The notes: generated by a model not told the origin, from the letters alone. Counted from the stretch's first letter, positions 18,360-27,389 are shown. The stretch: DNA of 64,000 nucleotides from Desulfolinea sp964487745 (GCA_964487745.1 CAZASG010000007.1:1-64000); one strand, 5' to 3'. Numbers and translations are program-made.

Positions 18360-18456
18360 CTTGTAGGATTGCAGACTAGACAGACTTTTTTTGGTCTTTA
18401 GTTTGTGTTATCACCCATAGCTATTTTTTGTTTGAAAAAGTAGAATTTACCTGCAT

Positions 18457-18554
18457 AAGGAGGTGATGGCGACACATTTACAGGCGTTGTCTGCCAAGCA
18501 GATTAATCCCGTATTCGGGAATTTACGTTACCCCCCTTCAAGAGGAGAAGAACT
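18457..18554 (+). promoter_or_regulatory. Leader segment of livK2 with a full anti-SD match and short upstream ORF
   Basis: AAGGAGGTGAT at 18457-18467 matches the conserved 3' tail of 16S rRNA over 11 bases, far more than the ordinary livK2 RBS (AGAGGAGAAG, 18541-18550). It overlaps an ATG at 18466 that opens a 41-codon frame ending at 18591, inside livK2. The spacing of two bases is poor for initiation, so a standby or regulatory role is as likely as translation. A small hairpin TCCCG-TATT-CGGGA lies between. Confidence 0.35.
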
Positions 18555-19817
18555 ATGTCTAAACGTTTGTTTGCTGTATTTTCTGTGCTGATGGTTGTCG
18601 GCATGATTTTGACGGCTTGTGGTCCGAGTGCTCCTGCATTCGAATGTACCGATGCAATTGGTTGTCTTGATATTGCTCCTGATGAACCTGTACACTTGGC
18701 TTATATGTTGACCATCTCTGGCGCAACTGCCTTCCTTGGTGAAGACTCCAAAGGCGCTATTGAGATCGCGATCGATGATCGTGGTGGCGAATTGCTTGGT
18801 CATGAAATCGTCCTGACCGGTGAAGACTCTGGCTGTAATGCTGAAGGTGGTCAGACTGCTGCCACCAAAGTTGCTTCTGATCCGACCATCGTCGGTGTCA
18901 TTGGTACGAACTGCTCCAGTGCTGCAACTGCAGCTGTTGACACCATCAGCGATGCTGGCTTGGTGATGATTTCTTCATCCAACACCGCTCCTGCTCTGAC
19001 CATTGAGGGCGAGACCTGGAAACCTGGTTACTACCGCGTTTGCCACACCGACCTCTTCCAGGGCGCTGTTGCTGCTGAATTCGCCTACAATGAATTGGGC
19101 GCTCGCACCACCGCCACCATCCATGATGGTAGCCCCTATGCTGACCAGCTTCAGGCTGTATATGCAAAACGCTTTGTTGAATTGGGTGGCGAAGTTACAT
19201 TCGCTGGCGCGATCAATATTGGTGATACCGATATGCGCACCGTTTTGACCACTGTTGCGGCTGATGGCCCCGACGTGCTTTATTTCCCGATCTTCGAACC
19301 GGAAGGCGACTTCATCGTTGCTCAGTCTTCCGAGATCGCTGGTTTGGAAAACACCACTCTCATGGGTGCTGATGGTCTCTTGGCTGACTCCTTCCCCGAG
19401 AATGCTGGCCCGAACTCCGTTGGTATGTACCTCTCCGGTCCGTACGTCGTTGGTGAATCCTACGAAGCCTTCCTTGCTAAATGGGATGCAAAATTCGGTG
19501 GCGTTCCCCCAAGTGGCTTCCACGCTTTCGCTTATGACGGCACCAACATCATCCTCGATGCCGTTGAGGCCGTTGCTGTTGTCGACGAAGATGGCACCCT
19601 TCACATTGGCCGCCAGGCTGTCCGTGACTACATCTCGAATCTCTCTGGCTACACCGGTCTGACAGGCGCTCTCGACTGCACCGATAAAGACTTCGGCGAA
19701 ATCGGCACCAGCCATGGTGACTGCGCCACTGGTGGTGCTTTGGGTATCTTCGAACTTGGTCAAGCTGAATTAGACGGCAATTGGCCTCCCCCCGCAGTCT
19801 TCACTCCTGGTGAGTAA
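18555..19817 (+). CDS. livK: LIV-type solute-binding lipoprotein (LivK-like), second cluster
   Basis: 420-residue ligand-binding lipoprotein with signal peptide and lipobox LTAC (Cys22). The mature region starts with a Cys-containing segment (CTDAIGCLDIAPDEPVHLAY) and then follows the Peripla_BP_6 pattern with ISGATAFLGEDSKGAIEIAI. Several extra cysteines (for example CSSAATAAVD, DCTDKDF, GDCATGG) suggest disulfides in the exported protein, unlike the first LivK. Codon use is strongly biased to GCT, GGT and CTC-type codons, as in highly expressed genes. It heads the second importer operon and is followed by a strong hairpin before livH. Confidence 0.92.
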   Translation: MSKRLFAVFSVLMVVGMILTACGPSAPAFECTDAIGCLDIAPDEPVHLAYMLTISGATAFLGEDSKGAIEIAIDDRGGELLGHEIVLTGEDSGCNAEGGQTAATKVASDPTIVGVIGTNCSSAATAAVDTISDAGLVMISSSNTAPALTIEGETWKPGYYRVCHTDLFQGAVAAEFAYNELGARTTATIHDGSPYADQLQAVYAKRFVELGGEVTFAGAINIGDTDMRTVLTTVAADGPDVLYFPIFEPEGDFIVAQSSEIAGLENTTLMGADGLLADSFPENAGPNSVGMYLSGPYVVGESYEAFLAKWDAKFGGVPPSGFHAFAYDGTNIILDAVEAVAVVDEDGTLHIGRQAVRDYISNLSGYTGLTGALDCTDKDFGEIGTSHGDCATGGALGIFELGQAELDGNWPPPAVFTPGE

Positions 19818-19841
19818 TCTTCGACTGCTAGTATAGAAAAT

Positions 19842-19883
19842 ATAGTGAGTCAGAGGGAACCCTCTGACTCACTATTCTTGTTT
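19842..19883 (+). terminator. Strong hairpin between livK2 and livH2
   Basis: Sixteen complementary bases on each side (19842-19857 with 19860-19875) around an AA centre, so the real loop is about four bases, followed by a T-rich stretch. Probably a partial terminator that raises binding-protein output over the permeases. Confidence 0.75.
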
Positions 19884-19926
19884 CAATATCAAGGTTCATT
19901 ACTGGACTCATTTCTGGGAGTTCCAT

Positions 19927-20994
19927 ATGCTCAAACAATTTTTAGATCGATTTTCTTGGGTCGACTTTTTCCTGAGACTTTTCCAAATCGCTGCTGTTGT
20001 TGTCATCGTTGTCGGCATTTTTAATTCTATTGGGGCTGCAAAATATACAGGTGGACAGTGGGTAACCCTTATTTTTGCAGGCTTGGCACAAGGCAGTATT
20101 TATGCACTTATCGCATTGGGATATACTCTCGTTTACGGTATTCTCCTGATGATTAACTTCGCGCATGGTGATGTGTATATGGCAGGTGCATTCACGGCTG
20201 TATTTCTAGCGAATAGTTTAGCGGCTTCCGGTTTCTTGGGCAGTTATCCGGTTTGGTCATTGCTTTTATTGATGCTACTGGCAGCCTCTGTATCAATGGT
20301 CTTGAATGTGGTCGTTGAACGAATTGCTTATCGTCCCTTGCGCGGTGCCCCACGTCTGGTTCCGCTGATCACTGCGATCGGTGCTTCCTTCACCATTGAA
20401 TACTCCTTCCGTGGTTTATATGGTGCAGAATTTCAAGCTTACCCTGTGATCCCGGCTCTTGAAGGTAAATTCTTCCACTTAGCTGGTTATCCTATCCCTT
20501 ATACGCAGATCGTTGTTTTGGTAGCAGCGATATTCCTTATGCTGGCTCTCTATTTTTTCATTGAACGTACCAAAATAGGAACTGCCATGCGTGCTGTTTC
20601 TGAAGATAAAGAAGTTGCCCGCCTGATGGGGATTAATGTAGATAAAACCATCATGATCACCTTCGCTATTGGTGGTGCCTTGGCTGGTGCTGCTGGCGTC
20701 TTCAATGGTATCTTCCGCCCACAAGGTGTCTTCTTCTTCATGGGCTTTATCCCGGGTATTAAAGCTTTTACCGCTGCAGTTTTGGGTGGTATTGGTAATA
20801 TCCCTGGCGCTATGGTTGGTGGTCTTTTCCTTGGTGTCTTCGAGGCGATTGGGCCAAACCTGATCCTTGAGGGGCTCAATGTCCCTGCTGCAAACCAGCT
20901 GCGTGACGCCTTTGCTTTTACAATTCTTGTTCTCATCCTGATCTTCCGCCCGCAAGGTATCTTTGGCGAAAAATTAGCTGAGACGAAGGCATAA
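19927..20994 (+). CDS. livH: LIV-type ABC importer permease (LivH-like), second cluster
   Basis: 355-residue permease. It has an extra N-terminal membrane helix (residues about 15-38) ahead of the standard LivH start GLAQGSIYALIALGYTLVYG and INFAHGDVYMAG. Near the C-terminus it has the coupling loop VLGGIGNIPGAMVGGLFLG. Translation is followed 11 bases later by livM2. With the first-cluster LivH it shows only family-level similarity, so this looks like an independent importer rather than a recent duplication. Confidence 0.93.
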   Translation: MLKQFLDRFSWVDFFLRLFQIAAVVVIVVGIFNSIGAAKYTGGQWVTLIFAGLAQGSIYALIALGYTLVYGILLMINFAHGDVYMAGAFTAVFLANSLAASGFLGSYPVWSLLLLMLLAASVSMVLNVVVERIAYRPLRGAPRLVPLITAIGASFTIEYSFRGLYGAEFQAYPVIPALEGKFFHLAGYPIPYTQIVVLVAAIFLMLALYFFIERTKIGTAMRAVSEDKEVARLMGINVDKTIMITFAIGGALAGAAGVFNGIFRPQGVFFFMGFIPGIKAFTAAVLGGIGNIPGAMVGGLFLGVFEAIGPNLILEGLNVPAANQLRDAFAFTILVLILIFRPQGIFGEKLAETKA

Positions 20995-21005
20995 GCGAGG
21001 TCAAA

Positions 21006-22706
21006 ATGTTTAAAATTATTCAAGATAACTTCAAAGCCATTCAAAGATTTGCCCTTGTAGGCGGAATTGTGGCTTTCTACCTCGTTGCGATCGGTATCGT
21101 GGAAGTATTTTCTACACGTAATTTGGTCGGTAAGTTCCTCTCTCTCGGACATGTTTTCCTTTTCCTAGGTGCACTTGGTGCGGGTATCTTTGTTGCACGA
21201 GAACTCAAGGAGAAAAGTACATCAGCGGCTTATTTCGGAGGTTTTCTCGTTGGTATTATGACGAGTGTTTCCATTATTATCTTTAATATTATTATTGAGA
21301 TTTTTGTTGTTCAAACAACAGATAATGGAATTTTCTATCTCCGCAATATGTTTGTGAACTTCTCACCAGATGGACAAGAATTTCTCACCTTTGGTTTAGG
21401 GATGTTTGCTGGGAATATCGTACTTGCCCTTCTTTTTGGCGTGGTTGGTGTTTTGGGCGCTTCTTTTATTCTCCTATCGGAGAAGGTTCGCCGTGGTTGG
21501 ATCAATGCCTGGATTTGGGTAATGTCCATCGGCCTTTTCTCTGAGAATGTTGCTCAGATCCTTCAGCAATTTACCTCTGGATTGAATCGCATCCTCTTTA
21601 GTAACAAATCATTAAATCCAGTAGCTGCGGTCATTCTTTTTGTTCTGATGTTTGGCGCAGGTTATTATGGTGTAAAGCAAAAGACAAATTCACGTTGGGA
21701 GGCTATGCCCTCTGCAACGCAAAAGAAAGCTCGTATTGGCATTACGATTTTCAGCGTTATTTTTATGATCGCTCTCCCGTGGATGGTCGGTCTCTTCCTT
21801 AGCCAGGCACTTTTCATGATCGGTCTCTTCGTCATGATGGGCTTGGGTTTGAATATCGTGGTCGGCTATGCTGGTCTTCTTGACTTGGGGTACGTTGCTT
21901 TCTATGCTTTTGGTGCTTACACTATGGGTATTCTCACATCCACAGGTGCTCTTGGGCGCAGTGATCTGAGTTTCTGGACGGCTGTTCCTGTTGCGATGCT
22001 CGTTGGTGTGATCTTTGGCGTTATACTCGGTTTCCCTGTATTGCGAATGCGTGGTGACTATCTGGCGATCGTTACACTTGGTTTTGGTGAGATTATCCGT
22101 ATTCTTGCTCTCTCCAATTGGCTCGCGCCGATCGGTGGTGGAGCGCAAGGTATTTTGCACATTCCGGAGCCTGTGATCTTTGGTTTCACCATGAATAGCC
22201 CGCAATCCATGTATTATCTAGTAGTGTTGGGGGCGGTAATAGCGGCTTTTGTAACTGTTCGTTTGCGTACATCTCGCCTAGGACGACAGTGGATGGCAAT
22301 GCGTGAAGATGAAGATGTTGCTGAAGCAATGGGTATCAATTTGATCCAGACTAAGCTTCTGGCTTTTGGCATAGGTGCAGCTTTCTCCGCAATGTCGGGT
22401 GCAATTTTTGCCGCCCGCTTGGGGAATATTTTCCCGCATAGTTTTAACTTGCTGATCTCGATCAATGCTCTTGCACTGATCATTGTTGGTGGTTTGGGAA
22501 GCATCCCTGGCGTTGTGGTTGGCGCGCTTATTCTGGTTGGCTTGCCTGAAATGTTGCGTGAATTCGCAGAATATCGCTTACTTATGTACGGCATCCTGCT
22601 TATCGTCATGATGCTGGTCAAACCGGAAGGCTTTATGCCGGAGGCACGTATAAAGCGAGAGATGCAAGCTTCCGATGACCAACCAGTTGTCGAAGTGGAA
22701 GGCTAG
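21006..22706 (+). CDS. livM: Enlarged LIV-type permease (LivM-like) with N-terminal membrane extension
   Basis: 566 residues, some 220 longer than the LivM of the first cluster. Residues from about 240 on are a normal LivM core (NIVVGYAGLLDLGYVAFYAF near 281-300, MRGDYLAIVTLGFGEI near 350, VGGLGSIPGVVVGALILVG near 497-515). Residues 1-235 add about six hydrophobic segments that I cannot assign to a known domain. The C-terminal tail is acidic. The start follows livH2 by 11 bases and livG2 begins 9 bases after the stop. The extension may be a second membrane module or a regulatory region. Confidence 0.9.
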   Translation: MFKIIQDNFKAIQRFALVGGIVAFYLVAIGIVEVFSTRNLVGKFLSLGHVFLFLGALGAGIFVARELKEKSTSAAYFGGFLVGIMTSVSIIIFNIIIEIFVVQTTDNGIFYLRNMFVNFSPDGQEFLTFGLGMFAGNIVLALLFGVVGVLGASFILLSEKVRRGWINAWIWVMSIGLFSENVAQILQQFTSGLNRILFSNKSLNPVAAVILFVLMFGAGYYGVKQKTNSRWEAMPSATQKKARIGITIFSVIFMIALPWMVGLFLSQALFMIGLFVMMGLGLNIVVGYAGLLDLGYVAFYAFGAYTMGILTSTGALGRSDLSFWTAVPVAMLVGVIFGVILGFPVLRMRGDYLAIVTLGFGEIIRILALSNWLAPIGGGAQGILHIPEPVIFGFTMNSPQSMYYLVVLGAVIAAFVTVRLRTSRLGRQWMAMREDEDVAEAMGINLIQTKLLAFGIGAAFSAMSGAIFAARLGNIFPHSFNLLISINALALIIVGGLGSIPGVVVGALILVGLPEMLREFAEYRLLMYGILLIVMMLVKPEGFMPEARIKREMQASDDQPVVEVEG

Positions 22707-22715
22707 GAGGCTAAG

Positions 22716-23522
22716 ATGAGTGTAATTCTCTCTACCAAAAAAGTAACGAAACGCTTCGGTGGTTTGGTCGCTGTTAATAGCTTTGAAATTGATGTGCAGG
22801 AAAAATCGATCTCTAGTGTGATTGGACCAAACGGTGCAGGAAAGACCACCTTTTTTAACTGCATTACTGGCTTCTATAAACCCACTGAAGGCGAAATTGT
22901 TTTTGACGGACACTATATTCAAGGGTTGAGCACAGACCGTATTACTCGATATGGCATCTCTCGTACCTATCAGAATATTCGCCTTTTCTCGCGGATGACC
23001 GCGATCGAGAATATTTTAGTAGGGCAACACCCCCATCTGAAGACTTTCTGGTTCGAAGCGTTATATAAAAGCCGCCGCTTCATCAAGGAAGAAGAAGAGG
23101 CGCTTGAAGAAGCTATTCGCCTGTTAAACTTTGTCGGTCTTACTGGGCTTGGCGATCAGGTTGCGCATAATTTACCTTATGGTGCGCAGCGCCGTTTGGA
23201 AATTGCTCGTGCGCTTGCTAACAAACCTTCGCTACTCTTACTCGATGAACCTACTGCAGGCATGAACCCGAACGAGTCCATCGAACTAATGCACTTCATC
23301 CGTCGCTTGCGCGATGAGTTGGACATCACTATTCTTCTTATTGAGCATGATATGAAAGTGGTCATGGGTATCAGCGAAGAGATCTGGGTGATGGACTTTG
23401 GCACAAAGATCGCCGAAGGGACCCCGCTCGATATTCAGCGTAACCCGAAGGTGATCGAAGCCTATCTGGGTCGTGGCGCAGCCTCTGGCTTGAATCTTGA
23501 TAAAGAAGGCGAAGCAGCCTAG
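22716..23522 (+). CDS. livG: LIV-type ABC importer ATPase (LivG-like), second cluster
   Basis: 268-residue ATPase with Walker A GPNGAGKTT near residues 36-44, relaxed signature LPYGAQRRLEIARAL near 152-166, Walker B LLLLDEPTAGMNPNES near 173-188 and the H-loop LLIEHDMKVVMGI. RBS GGAGG (22706-22710) is six bases before the ATG. It lies between livM2 and livF2 in one operon and pairs with livF2 to drive the second importer. Confidence 0.94.
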   Translation: MSVILSTKKVTKRFGGLVAVNSFEIDVQEKSISSVIGPNGAGKTTFFNCITGFYKPTEGEIVFDGHYIQGLSTDRITRYGISRTYQNIRLFSRMTAIENILVGQHPHLKTFWFEALYKSRRFIKEEEEALEEAIRLLNFVGLTGLGDQVAHNLPYGAQRRLEIARALANKPSLLLLDEPTAGMNPNESIELMHFIRRLRDELDITILLIEHDMKVVMGISEEIWVMDFGTKIAEGTPLDIQRNPKVIEAYLGRGAASGLNLDKEGEAA

Positions 23523-23538
23523 AACAGGGAGCAGACCA

Positions 23539-24252
23539 ATGGCAATGCTAGAAGTAAATGACATTCATACCTACTATGGTAATATCCATGCCTTAAAAGG
23601 CATCTCCCTGACCGTTGAAGAAGGCGAGATCGTTACTCTGATCGGCGCCAACGGAGCTGGGAAAACCACGACCCTACGTACGATTAGTGGTTTGTTAACC
23701 CCGCGCGAGGGCTCAATTTCCTATCTTGGCAAAGATATTATTGGTGTCCCTGCACATGATCTGGTTTACCAGAATATGGCAATGGTTCCCGAAGGTCGTG
23801 GTGTTTTTGCAAAACTGACCGTGATGGAAAACCTTGAAATGGGTGCCTACAGCCGTAATGACAAGGACGGGATCGCCAACGACCTCGAACGTGTCTTCGT
23901 GCTTTTCCCGCGCTTGAAGGAACGGCGTAAACAGGTTGCCGGAACCCTTTCTGGTGGTGAGCAGCAAATGCTCGCGACTGGTCGTGCGATGATGACCAAA
24001 CCGCGTTTGCTCATGCTTGATGAGCCTTCGATGGGGCTGGCCCCCGTTCTCGTCGACGCAGTTTTCGAAGCCATCGGCGAGATCAACAAGGAAGGCACCA
24101 CCATCCTGCTCGTTGAGCAGAACGCCCTCATGGCGCTCTCCATCGCCAATCGCGGATACGTCCTCCAAACCGGGCAGATCGTCCTTCACGATGACGCTGC
24201 CGCACTCAAACAAAATGAGATGGTCCAGAAAGCCTACCTCGGCATGGAATAA
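23539..24252 (+). CDS. livF: LIV-type ABC importer ATPase (LivF-like), second cluster
   Basis: 237-residue ATPase, last gene of the second importer. Walker A GANGAGKTT is near residues 36-44, signature LSGGEQQMLATGRAMM near 137-152, Walker B LLMLDEPSMGLAPVL near 158-172, and LivF-type LLVEQNALMAL follows. I chose ATG 23539 with AGGGAG at 23526-23531 over an upstream in-frame start at 23497 that would overlap livG2 and add a non-conserved basic peptide. A strong terminator follows. Confidence 0.94.
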   Translation: MAMLEVNDIHTYYGNIHALKGISLTVEEGEIVTLIGANGAGKTTTLRTISGLLTPREGSISYLGKDIIGVPAHDLVYQNMAMVPEGRGVFAKLTVMENLEMGAYSRNDKDGIANDLERVFVLFPRLKERRKQVAGTLSGGEQQMLATGRAMMTKPRLLMLDEPSMGLAPVLVDAVFEAIGEINKEGTTILLVEQNALMALSIANRGYVLQTGQIVLHDDAAALKQNEMVQKAYLGME

Positions 24253-24278
24253 TCTCTGAAGTAAGACAAACTCCCAGA

Positions 24279-24322
24279 AATAAAGATGCCCGCTGTGGGA
24301 AGCGAGCATCTTTATTTTTTTT
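24279..24322 (+). terminator. Rho-independent terminator of the second LIV operon
   Basis: Sixteen-base arms with one mismatch (24279-24294 with 24301-24316), a 6-base loop and a T run. Confidence 0.88.
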
Positions 24323-24384
24323 CTCCCTGCGAGGCACTTTGTCCACAGGGCAGAGGGGGGAGCTTATCAGGTAAAATACATCTT

Positions 24385-25374
24385 ATGAGAATCCTGAATG
24401 CCAAAGAAACCCGTCAGGCATTGCCCATGCGCGCCACCATCGAGGCCATGAAAAGTGCCTATGCTGCCCTGAGCGCGAGGCGTGCCAAAATCCCCCTGCG
24501 CGTTGCTCTACCCATTGCACCAGAAGAAGCTACCAGCCTCTTCATGCCCGCCTACGTTCAAAACCCGGATGCAGATGACGCCCTCACGATCAAGATCGTC
24601 TCTCTTTTCCCGAAAAATCCCGCTCGCGGGCTGGATTTCATTCAGGCGGCAGTGCTGGTTTTAGATGCACAAACTGGCAAGACCCTCGCTTTACTCGAAG
24701 GCAGTACCCTCACGGCCATCCGCACGGGAGCGGCATCTGGTGCGGCGACTGATCTTCTCGCTCGTCCCAATAGCCGTGTCGTGACGATCTTCGGCGCGGG
24801 CGCACAGGGACGCACTCAGCTCGAAGCGGTTTGTAATGTGCGCGAGATCAAAACCGTCTGGATCGTGGATATGGACGAATCGCACGCTCAACAATTTGCC
24901 GACGAAATGAGCGGACTTTCACCTATCCCCGCCGATATCCGCGTCGCCCGTGACCCCAAACTTGCCCTTTCCAGCACAGATATCATCTGCACCGCAACAA
25001 CCTCCGCTACACCCGTATACCAGGCAGCGGACGTGCGCCCGGGCACGCACATCAACGGTGTCGGCTCGTACACGCTTGAGATGATCGAGAATCCGCCCGA
25101 GATGCTGCTTAGCGCGTCGATCTTTATCGACGAAAAAGAAGCCATTTTAGCGGAAGCAGGTGAAATCGTGGCTGCGATACGGGAACATGGTCTCGCCGAA
25201 AACGCCATGACGGAACTTGGCGATCTCGTCCTTAAGAAGGTATCCGGTCGTCGATTCACAGAAGAGATCACCTTCTTCAAATCGGTCGGCGTGGCTGTGC
25301 AGGATGCAATGGCAGCCCAACTTGCCCTGAAAAACGCCGAAGCAATGGGACTGGGGCAGGATGTGGAGCTTTAG
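24385..25374 (+). CDS. Ornithine cyclodeaminase / mu-crystallin family dehydrogenase
   Basis: 329-residue NAD(P)-dependent enzyme family member. The dinucleotide fold begins VVTIFGAGAQGRTQLEAV near residues 131-148, and the upstream GSTLTAIRTGAASGAATD is typical of the family. Members include ornithine cyclodeaminase, alanine dehydrogenase and ketimine reductases, and sequence alone does not separate them here. I used ATG 24385 because the in-frame upstream extension to 24286 runs back through the terminator hairpin. The stop codon abuts the next start (TAGATG), so it is co-translated with AMP nucleosidase. Confidence 0.82.
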   Translation: MRILNAKETRQALPMRATIEAMKSAYAALSARRAKIPLRVALPIAPEEATSLFMPAYVQNPDADDALTIKIVSLFPKNPARGLDFIQAAVLVLDAQTGKTLALLEGSTLTAIRTGAASGAATDLLARPNSRVVTIFGAGAQGRTQLEAVCNVREIKTVWIVDMDESHAQQFADEMSGLSPIPADIRVARDPKLALSSTDIICTATTSATPVYQAADVRPGTHINGVGSYTLEMIENPPEMLLSASIFIDEKEAILAEAGEIVAAIREHGLAENAMTELGDLVLKKVSGRRFTEEITFFKSVGVAVQDAMAAQLALKNAEAMGLGQDVEL

Positions 25375-26142
25375 ATGAAGAAACCTGAGATTGTACGAGA
25401 TTGGCTGCCACGCTACACTGGCACGAAGTTGAATGATTTTGCCGAGTATATTTTGCTGACGAATTTTGAACACTATCTGCACCTTTTTTCAGAGTGGTAT
25501 GATGTGCCGATCAAGGGGCAAGAAAAGCCGATGCCCAATGTGACGGCGAATGGTATTACTCTGATCAATTTCGGGATCGGCAGCCCCAACGCCGCCCTAA
25601 TCATGGATCTGCTTAGTGCGATCTTGCCGAAAGCGGCGCTCTTCTTGGGCAAATGCGGCGGCTTAAAAAAGAAAACCGCCATTGGCGATCTGATCCTGCC
25701 GATCGCTGCAATCCGCGGTGAGGGGACCTCGGCGGATTATTATCCGCCCGAAGTGCCCGCTCTGCCAGCCTTCAATCTGCAAAAAGCCGTTTCGACAACC
25801 ATCCGCAACTACGAGCGTGACTATTGGACAGGCACGGTCTACTCGACCAATCGGCGTGTCTGGGAGCACGATGAAGACTTTAAGATATATCTTGAGCGTA
25901 TACGTGCCATGGCAATTGATATGGAAACCGCGACGCTCTTTATCACCGGCTTTGCAAATCAGATCCCGACCGGCGCGCTTTTGCTCGTCTCCGATCGACC
26001 GATGATCGCAACGGGGGTCAAGACCGCCAAAAGTGACCAAAAGGTGACCGAAGAATATGTTGAAGCCCATTTGCGCTTGGGGATCGATTCGCTGAATGAG
26101 CTAATTAATCACGGGCTGACCGTGAAGCACTTGAGATTTTAA
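25375..26142 (+). CDS. AMP nucleosidase-like phosphorylase-fold protein
   Basis: 255-residue member of the nucleoside phosphorylase/AMP nucleosidase superfamily; it resembles the short bacterial AMP nucleosidases that split AMP to adenine and ribose 5-phosphate. Supporting segments are INFGIGSPNAALIMDLLSAI near residues 64-83, LFLGKCGGLKKKTAIGDLIL near 90-109, the acidic/methionine site AIDMETATLF near 181-190, and LLLVSDRPM. It starts immediately after the ornithine-cyclodeaminase-like gene. Another nucleoside phosphorylase specificity cannot be excluded. Confidence 0.78.
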   Translation: MKKPEIVRDWLPRYTGTKLNDFAEYILLTNFEHYLHLFSEWYDVPIKGQEKPMPNVTANGITLINFGIGSPNAALIMDLLSAILPKAALFLGKCGGLKKKTAIGDLILPIAAIRGEGTSADYYPPEVPALPAFNLQKAVSTTIRNYERDYWTGTVYSTNRRVWEHDEDFKIYLERIRAMAIDMETATLFITGFANQIPTGALLLVSDRPMIATGVKTAKSDQKVTEEYVEAHLRLGIDSLNELINHGLTVKHLRF

Positions 26143-26150
26143 TTCAGACC

Positions 26151-26230
26151 GTCACTGCGAGCTCCCGTAGGGAGCGTGGCAGTCTCCGCTAGTAAGAGAT
26201 TGCTTCGTCGCTGCGCTCCTCGCAATGACA
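26151..26230. repeat. Composite palindromic intergenic element
   Basis: Outer arms GTCACTGCGAG (26151-26161) and CTCGCAATGAC (26219-26229) are complementary but for one base. Inside are a perfect hairpin GCTCCC-GTA-GGGAGC (26161-26175) and a second imperfect pair GCAGTCTC / GAGATTGC. This layout and the GATTGCTTCGTCGCTGCGCTCC wording (split as 26198-26219) match a type of dispersed palindrome seen in many bacterial genomes. Confidence 0.7.
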
Positions 26231-26243
26231 TGATAGGTACCCT

Positions 26244-27389
26244 ATGCCAGCAGCAGAGATCATCACTATCGGCACCGAGATTCTCCTCGGTGAGATCGTC
26301 GATACCAATACCCGCTACATCGCGCGGAACCTGCGTGACCTCGGCGTGGACTTATACCGTACCATCACCATTGGCGATAACGTTGAGCGGATCGCGGAAA
26401 CCATCCGCGAATCGATGGCGCGTGCTGAGATCGTCATCACCACCGGCGGGCTGGGCCCCACCGTTGATGACCCGACCCGCCAAGCCGTTGCCCTCGCCGC
26501 AGGCGATGAGCTCGAGTTCCGCGAAGAGCTTTGGGAACAAATAGCCAGACGCGTTTCTCTCTATGGGCGCAAGCCCAGTGAAAATCAGAAGCGCCAAGCC
26601 TATGTGCCGCAAGGCTCAATTGCGCTGGAAAACCCTGTCGGCACAGCACCTTGTTTTATCGTCGAAACTGAGCGAAATGCCCTTATCTCCCTGCCCGGCG
26701 TGCCGCGTGAGATGGAAACAATTTTGCATAAAGATGTCATTCCCTATCTGCAAAAGCGCTTCAGTCTGGATGAGATCATCAAAGTGCACCTGCTGCATAC
26801 CTCCGGCATTGGCGAAGGCGATCTCGATGAAAAGATCGGCGATCTCGAAAAGCTGCGTAATCCCACCGTGGGCTTGGCAGCCCATACAGGTGTGGTCGAT
26901 ATCCGTTTGACTGCCAAGGCAAAGACAGAAGCCGAAGCCAATGCGATGATTGCCGAAGTTGAAAACGAAATCCGTCAAAGGCTGGGCAAAATTATCTTTG
27001 GCATTAACCAAGATACATTGGCGGGCGTCACGCTCGTTGCGCTTGAAAAACGCGGCTGGAAACTCGTCGCCCTTGAATCCGGTCTAGAAGGGCGGCTCTC
27101 CGGTCAACTCAAGAAAGCAGCGCATTCCAATTTGCTGCTCGCCGAAGAACGTACGCTTGCGCCGAATGAGTTGCAGATCGCATTGGAAGAACTCAAAAAC
27201 GTGCACAATGCAGATGCCGCGCTGGGGCTTGCCTTCTTCCCCGGCGAGAATGAGCAGGTCGCCGAGTTTGTTTTGCTCACGCCTGAAAAAGAGCGGGCGC
27301 GCACTCTGCGCTATGGCGGGCATCCCCAAAATGCCCTGCGCTGGGCGCCGAATATCGCCATCAATATTTTGCGGCGGGCGGTGGATTAG
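26244..27389 (+). CDS. cinA: CinA-like protein (MoaB-like domain; C-terminal domain degenerate)
   Basis: 381 residues. The N-terminal MoCF/MoaB-like domain is clear (ITIGTEILLGEIVDTNTRYI near residues 7-26, ITTGGLGPTVDDPTRQAV near 64-81), followed by a KH-like middle part to about 265. The C-terminal part aligns in position with the CinA/PncC amidase but reads VALESGLEGRLSGQLKKAA where the family has a TAESCTGG motif, and it is shorter than usual. The amidase (NMN deamidase) activity is therefore probably lost, while the ADP-ribose-pyrophosphatase-like N-terminal part may work. The stop overlaps the next start by one base. Confidence 0.85.
   Translation: MPAAEIITIGTEILLGEIVDTNTRYIARNLRDLGVDLYRTITIGDNVERIAETIRESMARAEIVITTGGLGPTVDDPTRQAVALAAGDELEFREELWEQIARRVSLYGRKPSENQKRQAYVPQGSIALENPVGTAPCFIVETERNALISLPGVPREMETILHKDVIPYLQKRFSLDEIIKVHLLHTSGIGEGDLDEKIGDLEKLRNPTVGLAAHTGVVDIRLTAKAKTEAEANAMIAEVENEIRQRLGKIIFGINQDTLAGVTLVALEKRGWKLVALESGLEGRLSGQLKKAAHSNLLLAEERTLAPNELQIALEELKNVHNADAALGLAFFPGENEQVAEFVLLTPEKERARTLRYGGHPQNALRWAPNIAINILRRAVD

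Noticed and set aside
18975..19763. 262-codon antisense frame inside livK2
   Set aside because: The strong codon bias of livK2 removes stops on the opposite strand; no family features.
24340..24363. Third copy of the palindromic repeat at 53041/54368
   Set aside because: Only the short CAGGGCAGAGGGGGG word is shared; the rest does not align.
24286..24384. 33-codon extension of the ornithine-cyclodeaminase-like gene
   Set aside because: It is made of the upstream terminator and repeat DNA; the conserved protein begins at 24385.
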